Shown: positions 25,464 to 35,078, numbered from the stretch's first letter. The stretch: DNA of 64,000 bases from Paenibacillus lignilyticus (GCF_017942085.1 NZ_JAGKSP010000010.1:1-64000); one strand, 5' to 3'. Numbers and translations are program-made. The notes: generated from the letters alone by a model not told the origin.

Positions 25464-26309
25464 ATGAGCAAAACCATACTTATAACAGGCGCTTCGGCAG
25501 GCATTGGTCTGGCAACCGCGCTTAAGTTTGCTCAAAACGGTTGGATCGTATATGCAGGTACGAGGCAGCTGGAGCGCGATCAGGAGCAGTATGCACGTTA
25601 TGACAATCTTCATTTTCGGGAAATGGAGGTTACGGATCCGGATGCTATCCGTACCGTGGTCGACGAGATCAAACGGGAGCAGAAGCAGCTCGATGTGTTG
25701 TTCTGCAATGCGGGCATCGGCTATTTGCGCGCGCTGGGACAAGCGCCAATGCAGGAAATCGAGCATATCTTTGATACGAATGTGTTCGGTGTCATGCATA
25801 CGATTCAAGCGGCGCTGCCCATGATGCAGAAGGCCGGCCACGGGCATATTATTGCGACGTCCAGCGTGGGCGGATTGGTGGGTCAACCGATGAATGAAAT
25901 CTATTGCGCGAGCAAGTTTGCGATAGAAGGCTTGTTCGAGAGCTTGGCCACCTACTACAAGCCTTTCTTCAATATTGATGTGACGCTGCTTGAGCCGGGC
26001 GCGATCGCCACGAATTTCACCCAATCCGTTCTGGGGCATGTCGCAAGTACAGGCGGCATTCCGGAGGATGAGTATAAGCCGATCATCGACCAATATACGA
26101 AGTCGTTCTTAAGCCGAAACGCAGAGCCCCAAAGCGCCGATGCCGTTGCGGAAGTGATGTGGGAATTGGTCGCCATGGAAGAGAAGCCGCTGCGTATCCG
26201 AACCTCCGAGCGTGCGGAGCAGTTTGCCCATTATAAGACGCAGAACGATCCTACCGGACTGGACGGCGTGCGCGGGATACGTAAGCTGCAGCTTGGAATC
26301 GAAGATTGA
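25464..26309 (+). CDS. Short-chain dehydrogenase/reductase
   Basis: A 281-residue SDR. The cofactor loop is TGASAGIG (8-15), followed by CNAGIG and the active-site pair in EIYCASKF (Tyr and Lys four residues apart). A basic residue after the second strand (GTRQLERD) suggests NADP(H). Substrate unknown. The start at 25464 follows GGGGTGA. A strong terminator lies 27 bp past the stop. Confidence 0.9.
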   Translation: MSKTILITGASAGIGLATALKFAQNGWIVYAGTRQLERDQEQYARYDNLHFREMEVTDPDAIRTVVDEIKREQKQLDVLFCNAGIGYLRALGQAPMQEIEHIFDTNVFGVMHTIQAALPMMQKAGHGHIIATSSVGGLVGQPMNEIYCASKFAIEGLFESLATYYKPFFNIDVTLLEPGAIATNFTQSVLGHVASTGGIPEDEYKPIIDQYTKSFLSRNAEPQSADAVAEVMWELVAMEEKPLRIRTSERAEQFAHYKTQNDPTGLDGVRGIRKLQLGIED

Positions 26310-26335
26310 GGCGGAAAGCCTACCAGAGACTGTGA

Positions 26336-26361
26336 AACGACCTTGCGAGGTCGTTTTTTGT
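26336..26361 (+). terminator. Terminator of the SDR gene
   Basis: AACGACCT pairs with AGGTCGTT around loop TGCG, followed by a T6 tract. Confidence 0.88.
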
Positions 26362-26456
26362 TGTTTTGTGGGATATTTTAGGGAGTTTTGGCCGGAAAAT
26401 TGTGGTAGACTAGAATGTAAGCAATTACATAGGTCTGCAGGAGGAGTATACGTATC

Positions 26457-28214
26457 ATGTTCTTAAGCATTAGAAGCCGGCTGGCAGTGAAGTTATCTGT
26501 TCTTATTTTGGCTGCTCTCGTCATCCTGTCTACCTCTTTAATCTACTTGCAAGTCCAGAATACGAGGAAAGCAAGCGAAGAAGCCATTGGCAGCTTTGGC
26601 ATGCACACGGCTGAGGCTTACGCGGGTCAATTCGATGTCAAGCAATATGAAACCTATGCGCAAGATGCTAAGGAGAACGATCTCTATTGGCAAATTCGGG
26701 ATACCATGAATGACTATCGCCAGCGGATCGGCGCTTTGTACGTATACACGATTCAAATTAACGATAAAGGAGAGCCGATCATTCTGGTCGATGGCCAGCC
26801 CAGAGATGATGAGGATGCCTCTCCTATCGGCGAAGTGACGGATATGCCGAAGGATGCGATAGCGTTGGTATTAGAGGGCAAAGCGGCCAAATCCGGCGTT
26901 ATTCGTAATCCCGATTATGGTACCTATATTTCAGCCTACGCGCCGCTTCGCAATGAATCAGGCACGATTATTGGCGCCGTGGGGATCGATACGGATATCT
27001 CGGTATCCACGACCATCTATAAGGAAGTATTGAAATCCAGTACGCCGTTATTTGTTATCATGGGCATTGTGCTTCTGCTTGTGTTTATATTCATAACCGT
27101 GTTCCTGTCCCGCGCGCTGCGGCCGTTAAGAATTGTCGTAAGAGGGGCGGAAGCGATGGCCGGAGGAGACTTTGCTGCCGCGAAAGGCCATCTCGGCACG
27201 ACGCGAGTGAACGCGACGGATGAAATCGGACAAGCGTTCGCGGCGATGAACAAAATGAGCGACAGACTCGGCGTGACCCTCGGCAATGTAGTACGGGATA
27301 TGCAGGTCACGACGCAGGATCTCATTCATTCCACGGATCAGTTTGGCTCGGAGGCGGGTCAACTGGTCGACTTGAACGAGCAGCTGGAGCTATCCATTAC
27401 GCTATTGGCGGATGGCGCGCAGCATCAGCGGATCGGAGCAGAGGAAAGCGCCAAGTCGATGGAGGATATTACGTACGCGATTCAGCGCGTTTCGGAGGCT
27501 TCCTCCCAAGTGTCGAGCGCCTCTGTAGATGCGCTTGATTCCGCGGAGCAAGGCCGCAAATCCATTCACCAATTAAGAGCGCAAGTGGTTTCCATCTCCG
27601 ATGTAGCCAGACAGACGAACGAATCCGTCTTAGCGCTGAATGCGTTTATGCACGAAATGGAGCCGGTACTGGCTTCCATCTCAAGCATTGCGGATCAAAC
27701 GAAGCTGTTGGCGCTGAATGCCTCCATCGAGGCGGCAAGAGCCGGCGAGCATGGCTCCGGCTTTGCCATTGTAGCCGGTGAAGTACGGAAGCTGGCAGAA
27801 GCATCGTTACTGTCCGCGAATCATATTACTTCGCTTCTAGAGCAAATTGCTCAGGAGTCTGCTCATATCGGCAAGCAAATGATGGAAGGCAGCGAAGAGA
27901 TGAGCCGGAGCACGGAACTCTCCGGTTATGTGGAAATGATGTTCGATCAGACGGTCGATCGGTTCCATCTGGTGAACAGTCAGATTCAGGAGATTTCCGC
28001 TGCGGCCCAGGAGGTATTGGCCGGTTCGGAAGAGGTTGCGGCATCGGTAGAGCAAATCTCGCAGATCTCGAACACCGCTGCGGACAATACCGCGTTGATT
28101 CAGCGGATGTCTGCTGACCAGCTGGCAGCGACCAAGCGAATTGCCGTTACAACGGAGCAGCTGAAGCTGCGAAGCTCCGGCCTTGAAGAAGCGATTGAGA
28201 AGTTTAAACTATAA
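26457..28214 (+). CDS. Methyl-accepting chemotaxis protein
   Basis: A 585-residue chemoreceptor. Membrane helix 1 (about 9-29), an extracellular Cache-like sensor (about 30-195) with YVYTIQINDKGEPIILVDGQP, helix 2 (about 198-220), a HAMP region and a long cytoplasmic coiled coil. The signalling tip is SIADQTKLLALNASIEAARAGEHGSGFAIVAGEVRKLAE, which binds CheA and CheW. GGAGGAG precedes the ATG. Ligand unknown. Monocistronic. Confidence 0.92.
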   Translation: MFLSIRSRLAVKLSVLILAALVILSTSLIYLQVQNTRKASEEAIGSFGMHTAEAYAGQFDVKQYETYAQDAKENDLYWQIRDTMNDYRQRIGALYVYTIQINDKGEPIILVDGQPRDDEDASPIGEVTDMPKDAIALVLEGKAAKSGVIRNPDYGTYISAYAPLRNESGTIIGAVGIDTDISVSTTIYKEVLKSSTPLFVIMGIVLLLVFIFITVFLSRALRPLRIVVRGAEAMAGGDFAAAKGHLGTTRVNATDEIGQAFAAMNKMSDRLGVTLGNVVRDMQVTTQDLIHSTDQFGSEAGQLVDLNEQLELSITLLADGAQHQRIGAEESAKSMEDITYAIQRVSEASSQVSSASVDALDSAEQGRKSIHQLRAQVVSISDVARQTNESVLALNAFMHEMEPVLASISSIADQTKLLALNASIEAARAGEHGSGFAIVAGEVRKLAEASLLSANHITSLLEQIAQESAHIGKQMMEGSEEMSRSTELSGYVEMMFDQTVDRFHLVNSQIQEISAAAQEVLAGSEEVAASVEQISQISNTAADNTALIQRMSADQLAATKRIAVTTEQLKLRSSGLEEAIEKFKL

Positions 28215-28222
28215 GAGAAGAA

Positions 28223-28253
28223 GACCACATCCGGGAGCGGATGTGGTTTTTTA
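28223..28253 (+). terminator. Terminator of the chemoreceptor gene
   Basis: CCACATCC (28225-28232) pairs with GGATGTGG (28239-28246), followed by six T residues. Confidence 0.88.
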
Positions 28254-28405
28254 TTCCGTGTCGAATGTTGGGAAGAAAGCAGCATTAACACTAGGCACTT
28301 TATCCTATTTTTTCCTACTCTTACATGGTGATTTATGGTATAACGCTAGTAGATAGATTTGCCAACACGAGAGGGGCATTAGCCGTTATGGAAGGGTTTA
28401 TGAGG

Positions 28406-29566
28406 ATGAATCGCGTAAGGAATCTTGCACTGAAATCATTGTTATGTGTTGCGTTAATTGTTGTTCTGGCATCGACGAGTCTTAATAACTACAGCTATGC
28501 AGAAGAAACGGCAGCGAGCAGTGCCGTCCAGATTACGTCCGGCCTCAAGCATATTCCGGGCGTAAAGAGCTTTAAAACCATCATTAACCGGGCAGAGCTG
28601 CCTGAGCAAGCACAATTATTTACGCATATCACCGTTCAATCCTCCAATGCTCCATTTGCTGTTAATGAAGTGGGTGTAGCAGCCTACGTAGGTTTGCCTG
28701 AACCGTATTCCGCAAGCGGCTATAATAGCAGCTTTGCGAACGGAGGTACCTATTACGCGCTGACAATTCTTTACGACGATAACCGTAACCCGCTCGCCTA
28801 CAATGAAACCAAAGTTAACGTGCTTAACGAAGAACAGACGCAACCAACCCAGCCATCCCTGCCATCCAATCCGAATAACTACGGCAATGACATCGATCCG
28901 AATTACAACAGCGTCGGCGGATCACAGTTCACGGATATTACGAATCAATATTGGGCGTTCAGCGCCATTCTGGATTTGAATACAAGAAACGTCATCAGCG
29001 GCTATCCGGATGGCAAATTTAGACCGGATAAAGTGGTTACACGTGCTGAGTTTGCAAAAATCATGGTACTGGCCGCCGGACTAACTCCTGCGAAAGTAAC
29101 CAAAACAAGCTTCTCCGACATTAAAGCGACGGATTGGGAAGCACCTTTCGTAGAGGCTGCTAAATCGTACTTGAGCGGGTATAAACTGTCCAGCGGTAAA
29201 CTTGTGTTTAAGCCAGATGCACCGGCAACACGTGAAGATGTTGCTGTAGCGATCGTGAAGCTCAAAGGCTACAACAAGACGAAGCTGCCTGATCGCACAA
29301 TTATTCAAGCGATGTTCAAGGATTACAATTCCATTTCCTCCTATGCCAAAGACTATGTTGCATTGGCGATTGAGAACAACCTCGTTTCCGGCTTCCCGGA
29401 TGAGACGTTCCGTGCACAGCAGCCAGTAACGCGCGCGCAAGCAGCGGCCATGCTCTGGAGAGCGTATCAATATGGTGATGAGAACAAAGAAGAGAGCGGC
29501 GATGACGAAGAAGTCGTCGATATGGTCGATGGCGAAACAGTTGAAATCGTAGAATTTCCATCTTAA
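28406..29566 (+). CDS. Secreted SLH-domain surface protein A
   Basis: A 386-residue surface protein. Signal peptide (about 1-34), a unique N-terminal domain, a Pro/Asn-rich linker with GNDIDPNYN, then three SLH repeats (about 170-360) that bind the pyruvylated cell-wall polymer, and an acidic tail (DDEEVVDMVDGETVEIVEF). The start at 28406 is chosen because GGAAGGG lies 9 nt upstream; ATG codons at 28388 and 28400 are in frame. The next gene is a paralogue with the same linker and SLH block. Confidence 0.85.
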   Translation: MNRVRNLALKSLLCVALIVVLASTSLNNYSYAEETAASSAVQITSGLKHIPGVKSFKTIINRAELPEQAQLFTHITVQSSNAPFAVNEVGVAAYVGLPEPYSASGYNSSFANGGTYYALTILYDDNRNPLAYNETKVNVLNEEQTQPTQPSLPSNPNNYGNDIDPNYNSVGGSQFTDITNQYWAFSAILDLNTRNVISGYPDGKFRPDKVVTRAEFAKIMVLAAGLTPAKVTKTSFSDIKATDWEAPFVEAAKSYLSGYKLSSGKLVFKPDAPATREDVAVAIVKLKGYNKTKLPDRTIIQAMFKDYNSISSYAKDYVALAIENNLVSGFPDETFRAQQPVTRAQAAAMLWRAYQYGDENKEESGDDEEVVDMVDGETVEIVEFPS

Positions 29567-29574
29567 GCGAGATA

Positions 29575-29598
29575 GTGTCCTCTTAGGCAGGGGGACAC
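29575..29598 (+). terminator. Weak hairpin between the two SLH genes
   Basis: GTGTCC (29575-29580) pairs with GGACAC (29593-29598); only a short, interrupted T run follows. It may lower transcription into the second SLH gene rather than end it. Confidence 0.4.
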
Positions 29599-29628
29599 CG
29601 TTCATTTTCATGTAAAGGGGCATAGATC

Positions 29629-31323
29629 ATGAGGGGTTTATCCAAGCTGCTGCTGTTAATCGTCATTATTGCTTTGCTTATTCCGGCTTATTCCGCATCG
29701 GCGGCGGAAAGCCAGCTCCGTGATGTTCATATCTACAGAACGCTGTGGAAAGGTGATCCTAGAATCATCAAGCCGATTCAAGACATGTCGTTCGACTTTA
29801 TCGTTTCCACGCGCGAGCATATTAATGGCTCGGATATGGTGTTTATCGATAAAGCGGGAACGGACTTTATTCTAAGGGCTGAAGGCTATCCGGATGTGCC
29901 CGCTAAACTCGTTGGCGGTTTTGGAGATCCGGCAGACACGGGCTTTGAGTTCCTTGTGGATGAACACAGCCCAATACCTGACGGTGTTCCTTACCAGCTC
30001 ATCGCACCATCCATCAGCACCGAGTATGTATGGCATGTTGAGCCCGGCGTTGTCGTGGTAAAAGGCGCATCGAGCACACCAAGCAATCCGACGCCTACCA
30101 CTCCGGGCAATTCGCTCGACTACGGCAATGATATTGATCCCAATTATGATCAGCCCATAAGCTCGACCTTCAAAGATGTCGCCAATAACTATTGGGCATT
30201 GACTGCAATTGAAGATCTGGCGAAACGCGGCGTATTGGGCGGTTATCCCGATGGCAAGTTCAGGCCGGAGAAAATCGTGACGAGAGCAGAGTTTGCCAAG
30301 ATCATGATGCTGGCTTCCGGTGTGAAGGCGAAGAAGGTGACCAAATCCACTTTCGCCGACCTTCAGCCTTCCGATTGGGAGACGCCATTCGTTGAAGCAT
30401 CGAAGCAATACTTAAACGGGTATAAGCTCTCCAGCGGGAAAGTGGTGTTTAAACCAAATTCACCTGCACTGAGAGAGGATATCACGACGGCGCTGGTTAA
30501 GCTGAAAGGTTATGACAAGACACATATGCCTGATCAAAGCATCATACAGGCCATGTTTAAAGACTTTAACGGCATCTCCAAGTTCGCAAGGGATGCAGTG
30601 GCGATTGCGATTGAGACAGGCATTGCATCCGGGTTTCCCGACGAAACTTTCCGCCCGCAGCAGCCGGTTACCCGTGCGCAGGCAGCGGCTATGTTATGGC
30701 GGGCTTATCAGTTCGGCAATGACAATAAGTCGGACGATACGGAAGACAAGGTGGAACTGGACGATAACGACAATGCTGATAATACCGAACCTGTGCAGTT
30801 GCCTGACGATGGTTCAGGTTACTCCGTTTCGGTGCAAGTGGTGGACGTGAATGGGGAAGCCGTCAATACAGGGGTTTATCTGCGTGGCGAAGATCGTGAT
30901 TATCCGGTCACGAATGCCGATCGCGAGGCCGGTATTTATACGTTCAATCAAATTCCAAACGGATCCTATAAGATTATGTTTCACTATTCCGGCTACAAGC
31001 TGCAAACCTCGAATAAGATCACGGTGAAAGGCTCAAATTTGAGCAAAATAGCGCTCCGCTTATCTGTGCCGACATACACATTAAGAGGTACTGCAGTAGA
31101 TGCCGGCGGGAACCCGCTTGCGGATTTGCCCGTACGACTGATCACGTCCAGCAATGACGGCAGTTATTGGCCGGGAACGGATGCGGACGGCGAGTTTAAG
31201 CTGACCGATATCGCACCGGGCAGCTATACGGTTGTAATAGGCAATGCAAGTAAGCCTGCAGCTACTTTGGCTATTGTCGTGAATGGCGACCAGTCCGGCA
31301 TTATTGTGCAAGCAGGCAATTAA
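29629..31323 (+). CDS. Secreted SLH-domain surface protein B with carboxypeptidase-regulatory-like repeats
   Basis: A 564-residue paralogue of the upstream gene. Signal peptide (about 1-25, ends ASAAES), an N-terminal domain, the same GNDIDPNY linker, three SLH repeats (about 180-365), an acidic linker, then two beta-sandwich repeats of the carboxypeptidase-regulatory/CNA-B type (about 395-475 and 478-560; SVSVQVVDVNGEAVN and YTLRGTAVDAGGNPLADLPVRL). It probably displays these domains on the cell wall. AAGGGG precedes the ATG. A strong bidirectional terminator follows. Confidence 0.87.
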   Translation: MRGLSKLLLLIVIIALLIPAYSASAAESQLRDVHIYRTLWKGDPRIIKPIQDMSFDFIVSTREHINGSDMVFIDKAGTDFILRAEGYPDVPAKLVGGFGDPADTGFEFLVDEHSPIPDGVPYQLIAPSISTEYVWHVEPGVVVVKGASSTPSNPTPTTPGNSLDYGNDIDPNYDQPISSTFKDVANNYWALTAIEDLAKRGVLGGYPDGKFRPEKIVTRAEFAKIMMLASGVKAKKVTKSTFADLQPSDWETPFVEASKQYLNGYKLSSGKVVFKPNSPALREDITTALVKLKGYDKTHMPDQSIIQAMFKDFNGISKFARDAVAIAIETGIASGFPDETFRPQQPVTRAQAAAMLWRAYQFGNDNKSDDTEDKVELDDNDNADNTEPVQLPDDGSGYSVSVQVVDVNGEAVNTGVYLRGEDRDYPVTNADREAGIYTFNQIPNGSYKIMFHYSGYKLQTSNKITVKGSNLSKIALRLSVPTYTLRGTAVDAGGNPLADLPVRLITSSNDGSYWPGTDADGEFKLTDIAPGSYTVVIGNASKPAATLAIVVNGDQSGIIVQAGN

Positions 31324-31337
31324 GAGTAATAACAATA

Positions 31338-31376
31338 GAAACCGGCCTCTGCAGTAGATGCAGAGGCCGGTTTTAT
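31338..31376. terminator. Bidirectional terminator between SLH and TetR genes
   Basis: AAACCGGCCTCTGCA pairs with TGCAGAGGCCGGTTT around GTAGA, with a T tract on the plus side and the A-rich counterpart for the convergent minus-strand gene. Confidence 0.9.
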
Positions 31377-31391
31377 TTTAGCTGACACTTA

Positions 31392-32006
31392 TTAAAGATA
31401 GAGACCTGCCGTATACAGATCGGTGATGTTGACCGCAATCTCTTCGACGGAGCTTTGGTGCTCGTCCCGAACGATTTCCCACAGGTACATTTCATTCGTA
31501 TAGAACCAGCCGCGTGCGATGAGCAGGTGGTTAAGGTCGGTTCGTGCCAGTCCATGTGACTGCGAATAGGCGATATCGCTGGAAATCCGCCCAATAAACT
31601 TCTCGCGGATGCCCTTCCACTTGTCGGAGATGACGGATGAGATGCCGATCGCTTGCTCGAAAACTTGCATCATATGACGCTCTGCCTCGGCCATTTTGAG
31701 AAAAGCGAGTGTTTGTTTGCGTATCGTGTGAACCGCTTCATCTCTCGTGGCCGGAACGAAGGAAATGGCGGCAATCTCATAAAATTGCTCCATAACATTC
31801 TCCATTAACACGCTTAACAAATCTTCTTTTCCCTGAAAATGAACATAAGCTGTTCCATATCCGATTTTGGCGGCAACAATCATCTGCGAAATGGTCGCTT
31901 TCTGGAAACCTTCCTCCAGAAACACCTGCTTGGCGGCAACTAACAGCTTCTGCCTTGTCAGTGCGGAGCGCAAATGTCGTTTATCTGTCGTTCTCTCTGT
32001 GGCCAT
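31392..32006 (-). CDS. TetR-family regulator divergent from the kyn operon
   Basis: A 204-residue regulator. The N-terminal helix-turn-helix (about 15-60, QKLLVAAKQVFLEEGFQKATISQMIVAAKIGYGTAYVHFQGKEDLL) is clear; the C-terminal ligand domain is unassigned. GGAGGGGGA precedes the ATG at 32006. It is transcribed away from kynUAB, and a near-perfect palindrome covers the kynU -35 box, so it likely represses kynurenine catabolism. The effector, perhaps kynurenine or tryptophan, is inferred only. Confidence 0.87.
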   Translation of the reverse strand: MATERTTDKRHLRSALTRQKLLVAAKQVFLEEGFQKATISQMIVAAKIGYGTAYVHFQGKEDLLSVLMENVMEQFYEIAAISFVPATRDEAVHTIRKQTLAFLKMAEAERHMMQVFEQAIGISSVISDKWKGIREKFIGRISSDIAYSQSHGLARTDLNHLLIARGWFYTNEMYLWEIVRDEHQSSVEEIAVNITDLYTAGLYL

Positions 32007-32112
32007 CGTTCTCCCCCTCCGTCCATACCCTTCTAGAATATAAGAAACGGCTGGAAAATGAAAGGTTCGTTCAGACGTCAACGCAGCGCGGTTGCTGACC
32101 AATTTGAACATA

Positions 32113-32142
32113 TTGACATGATGTCATATTGGTTGGTATGAT
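32113..32142 (+). promoter_or_regulatory. kyn promoter with palindromic operator over the -35 box
   Basis: Consensus TTGACA (32113-32118), an 18-bp spacer and TATGAT (32137-32142). The palindrome TGACATGATGTCA (32114-32126) covers the -35 box and is the best candidate site for the divergent TetR protein. Confidence 0.75.
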
Positions 32143-32185
32143 CACCTCATCAAACGATTATTTTGTGATAAACGAGGGAGCGGCT

Positions 32186-33472
32186 ATGGAAACAAATTCG
32201 TTTCAACCCACGCTAGATTACGCTAAACAATTAGATGCATTAGATAACCTTTCCCGGTTTCGCGAAGAGTTCTACGTGAAGCCTGATTCGATTTATATGG
32301 ATGGAAATTCTTTGGGGCTTCTGTCGAAGCGGGCAGAGCGTACGCTGCTGGAATCGCTTGCCGACTGGAGAGAGCACGGGATTGACGGCTGGATGCAAGG
32401 CACTCATCCTTGGTTCACCTTATCGGAGAAGCTGGGCGAGATGAGCGCGGGACTGGTCGGCGCATCCCCGGAGGAAGTGATCGTCACCGGTTCGACGACG
32501 GTAAACCTGCATCAGCTGGTCGCTACGTTTTATGAGCCGCAAGGGGAGCGCAGCAAGATATTGGCGGATGAATTAACGTTCCCTTCCGATATTTACGCGC
32601 TTCAAAGTCAGCTTCGTAGTCGCGGTTATGACCCGGATACGCATCTGATTCGAGTGAAAAGCCGCGATGGCCGCTTCTTGGAAGAGGAGGATATTATCGC
32701 GGCTATGACCGATGATATTGCGCTGATCGTACTGCCGACGGTTCTCTACCGCAGCGGACAGATTCTGGATATGAAGCGCTTGACGGAGGAAGCTCATAAG
32801 CGCGGCATTCTCATCGGGTTTGACGGCTGCCACTCGGTCGGAGCGATTCCGCATTCGTTCAGCGAGTGGGATGTTGATTTTGCTTACTGGTGCAATTATA
32901 AGCATCTTGGCGGGGGGCCGGGCAGCGTCGGAGGACTCTACGTAAACCGGAAGCATTTCGGGAAGAACCCCGGCTTGGCGGGCTGGTTCGGCTCAAGAAA
33001 AGACAAACAGTTCGATATGGAGCATACGTTAACGCCTGCGGAATCGGCAGGGGCTTATCAGATCGGAACGCCCCATGTATTAAGTTTAGCGCCGCTGCTT
33101 GGCGCGCTGGAGATCTTCGCGGAAGCGGGCATTGCGAATATTCGGCAGAAGTCGCTTCATATTAATCAATATTTAATCGACCTCATCGAACATGAGCTGG
33201 GCGAATTCGGATTCTATATCGGCAGCCCGCGCGACGATGTTCGGCGTGGCGGTCATGTCAGCTTGGAGCATCCGGAAGCAGCACGGGTCTGCAAGTCATT
33301 GAAGCATAACGGCATCATTCCGGATTTCCGGGCACCTAATATTATTCGGCTTGCGCCGGTCGCCCTCTATAACTCCTATACCGAGGTATGGGAAGTCGTT
33401 CAGAAGCTGAAGAAAATTATGGCCGACAAGGAATATGAGCAGTTTAAGAATGAACGCGAAGTCGTTGCTTAA
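32186..33472 (+). CDS. kynU: Kynureninase
   Basis: A 428-residue PLP enzyme that splits kynurenine to anthranilate and alanine in the cytoplasm. YMDGNSLGLLSKRAER, VIVTGSTTVNLHQLVATFY, GFDGCHSVGAIPH and the PLP-lysine motif WCNYKHLGGGPG are family hallmarks. GAGGGAG lies before the ATG at 32186; an upstream in-frame start at 32129 lies inside the promoter. First gene of kynU-kynA-kynB, so tryptophan is broken down to anthranilate, either for NAD-independent recycling or for anthranilate-derived products. Confidence 0.95.
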   Translation: METNSFQPTLDYAKQLDALDNLSRFREEFYVKPDSIYMDGNSLGLLSKRAERTLLESLADWREHGIDGWMQGTHPWFTLSEKLGEMSAGLVGASPEEVIVTGSTTVNLHQLVATFYEPQGERSKILADELTFPSDIYALQSQLRSRGYDPDTHLIRVKSRDGRFLEEEDIIAAMTDDIALIVLPTVLYRSGQILDMKRLTEEAHKRGILIGFDGCHSVGAIPHSFSEWDVDFAYWCNYKHLGGGPGSVGGLYVNRKHFGKNPGLAGWFGSRKDKQFDMEHTLTPAESAGAYQIGTPHVLSLAPLLGALEIFAEAGIANIRQKSLHINQYLIDLIEHELGEFGFYIGSPRDDVRRGGHVSLEHPEAARVCKSLKHNGIIPDFRAPNIIRLAPVALYNSYTEVWEVVQKLKKIMADKEYEQFKNEREVVA

Positions 33473-33496
33473 CGAACATTGAGAGGGGCTTACACC

Positions 33497-34348
33497 ATGA
33501 ACAACCATGAAGAGCAGCACGGCAGCGGGAAGCTGGAGAAGGATATTCAAACCGATTTCTCCAAATCGATGTCCTACGGGGACTATCTTCATCTTGATAA
33601 AATTCTGGAAAGCCAGCATAGATGCTCGGACCACCATGACGAAATGCTGTTTATCATCATTCATCAGGCGAGCGAGCTGTGGATGAAGCTCATCTTGCAT
33701 GAAGTGCAGGCGGCTACGCTATCCATCCGCAATAACGATCTGGAGCCGTCCTTCAAAATGCTGGCGCGCGTGTCCAGAATTCAGCAGCAATTGATCCAGT
33801 CCTGGAGCGTGCTCTCAACGCTGACGCCGGCTGAATATATGGGTTTCCGAGATGCGCTTGGTTCATCCTCCGGTTTCCAATCGCATCAGAATCGGTTGAT
33901 CGAATTCGCGATGGGGAATAAAAACGTGCATACCTTGTCCGTGTTCAAGCATCAAACGGAGCTATACACGCAGATGCTGCAGGCATTGAACGAGCCCGGC
34001 CTCTATGATGCGGCGATTGGGGCGCTCGCAGCTCGCGGCTTGCCGATTGATCAAGAGGCGCTGGATCGGGATTGGTCGCAAAGCTACCAGCCGAATGCCA
34101 GTGTGGAAGAGGCATGGCTGACCGTTTACCGCGATGTCGATCAATATTGGGATCTCTATGAGCTGGCAGAGAAGCTCGTCGATATCGGCAGCCAGCAGCA
34201 GTTCTGGCGATTTAACCATATGACCACCGTGGAACGGATTATCGGCAATAAGATGGGAACCGGCGGTTCGTCGGGCGTGAATTATTTGAAGCGGGCGCTG
34301 GATCAGCAGTTCTTCCCTGAGCTGTGGAGCATGCGCACCAAGCTGTAA
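33497..34348 (+). CDS. kynA: Tryptophan 2,3-dioxygenase
   Basis: A 283-residue haem dioxygenase that opens the indole ring to give N-formylkynurenine. MSYGDYLHLDKILESQHR and HHDEMLFIIIHQASELWMKLILHE are family signatures, the latter holding the conserved active-site residues; GGSSGVNYLKRALDQQFFPELW closes the protein. GAGAGGGG precedes the ATG at 33497. Second gene of the operon, 24 bp after kynU. Confidence 0.95.
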   Translation: MNNHEEQHGSGKLEKDIQTDFSKSMSYGDYLHLDKILESQHRCSDHHDEMLFIIIHQASELWMKLILHEVQAATLSIRNNDLEPSFKMLARVSRIQQQLIQSWSVLSTLTPAEYMGFRDALGSSSGFQSHQNRLIEFAMGNKNVHTLSVFKHQTELYTQMLQALNEPGLYDAAIGALAARGLPIDQEALDRDWSQSYQPNASVEEAWLTVYRDVDQYWDLYELAEKLVDIGSQQQFWRFNHMTTVERIIGNKMGTGGSSGVNYLKRALDQQFFPELWSMRTKL

Positions 34349-34378
34349 GGTTGTACGCAGGAAGGGATGGACGACGAT

Positions 34379-34999
34379 ATGAGCAACTGGATAGATATTT
34401 CGCAGCCGCTGGATGAGAAAGTTGCCACTTGGCCGGGGGACACCCCCTTCTCCTACAAAGTGAGCTGGAGTAAAGAAGAGAGCGGCTCCGTCAACGTGGG
34501 TCGGATCGTTATGAGCATTCATACGGGGACGCATGTTGATGCGCCGTTTCACTTTGACAACGAGGGTAAGCGGGTCAGCGATCTTGACCTTGATCTGTAC
34601 ATGGGTCAGGCGCGAGTTATCCATTTGCCGAATCCTGGATCGATCGGCGTGCAGGAACTGACCGGCGTCCAACTGGATGGGGTCACGAGGCTGTTGATCC
34701 GAACGGATGCATGGAAGGACAGGCATGTGTTCCCGCAGTCCATTCCGCCTATTGAACCGGAGCTCGCTGCTTATCTTGCGGGTTACGGCGTGCGGCTGAT
34801 CGGTCTGGATTTGCCATCCGTCGATCCGCTGGACAGCAAAGAATTACCCGCTCACCATGAGCTCGCCGGGTATGGCATTCACATTCTGGAAGGGCTTGTC
34901 CTAGACCATGTGGAACCGGGGGATTATGAACTAATCGCACTGCCACTGCCATTGACTGAGGCGGATGGGAGTCCGGTTCGTGCGGTGCTTAGGCGATAA
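34379..34999 (+). CDS. kynB: Kynurenine formamidase
   Basis: A 206-residue metal-dependent cyclase-family hydrolase that removes formate from N-formylkynurenine. The metal motif HTGTHVDAPFHFD is intact, and IGLDLPSVDPLDSKELPAHHEL and DYELIALPLPL match bacterial KynB. The start is set at 34379 because GGAAGGG ends directly before the ATG at 34367, too close to drive it. Third and last gene of the operon; a terminator follows. Confidence 0.93.
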   Translation: MSNWIDISQPLDEKVATWPGDTPFSYKVSWSKEESGSVNVGRIVMSIHTGTHVDAPFHFDNEGKRVSDLDLDLYMGQARVIHLPNPGSIGVQELTGVQLDGVTRLLIRTDAWKDRHVFPQSIPPIEPELAAYLAGYGVRLIGLDLPSVDPLDSKELPAHHELAGYGIHILEGLVLDHVEPGDYELIALPLPLTEADGSPVRAVLRR

Positions 35000-35027
35000 T
35001 CGTTAATTGTGTTGTGATGAAGGAACA

Positions 35028-35063
35028 AGAAACCGCATCCCGCTGGGGGTGCGGTTTCTTTAT
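35028..35063. terminator. Bidirectional terminator after kynB
   Basis: AAGAAACCGCA pairs with TGCGGTTTCTT around a C/G-rich loop, ending in TTTATT. It serves kynUAB and the convergent capA-like gene. Confidence 0.88.
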
Positions 35064-35078
35064 TAGCCGACGGATCTA

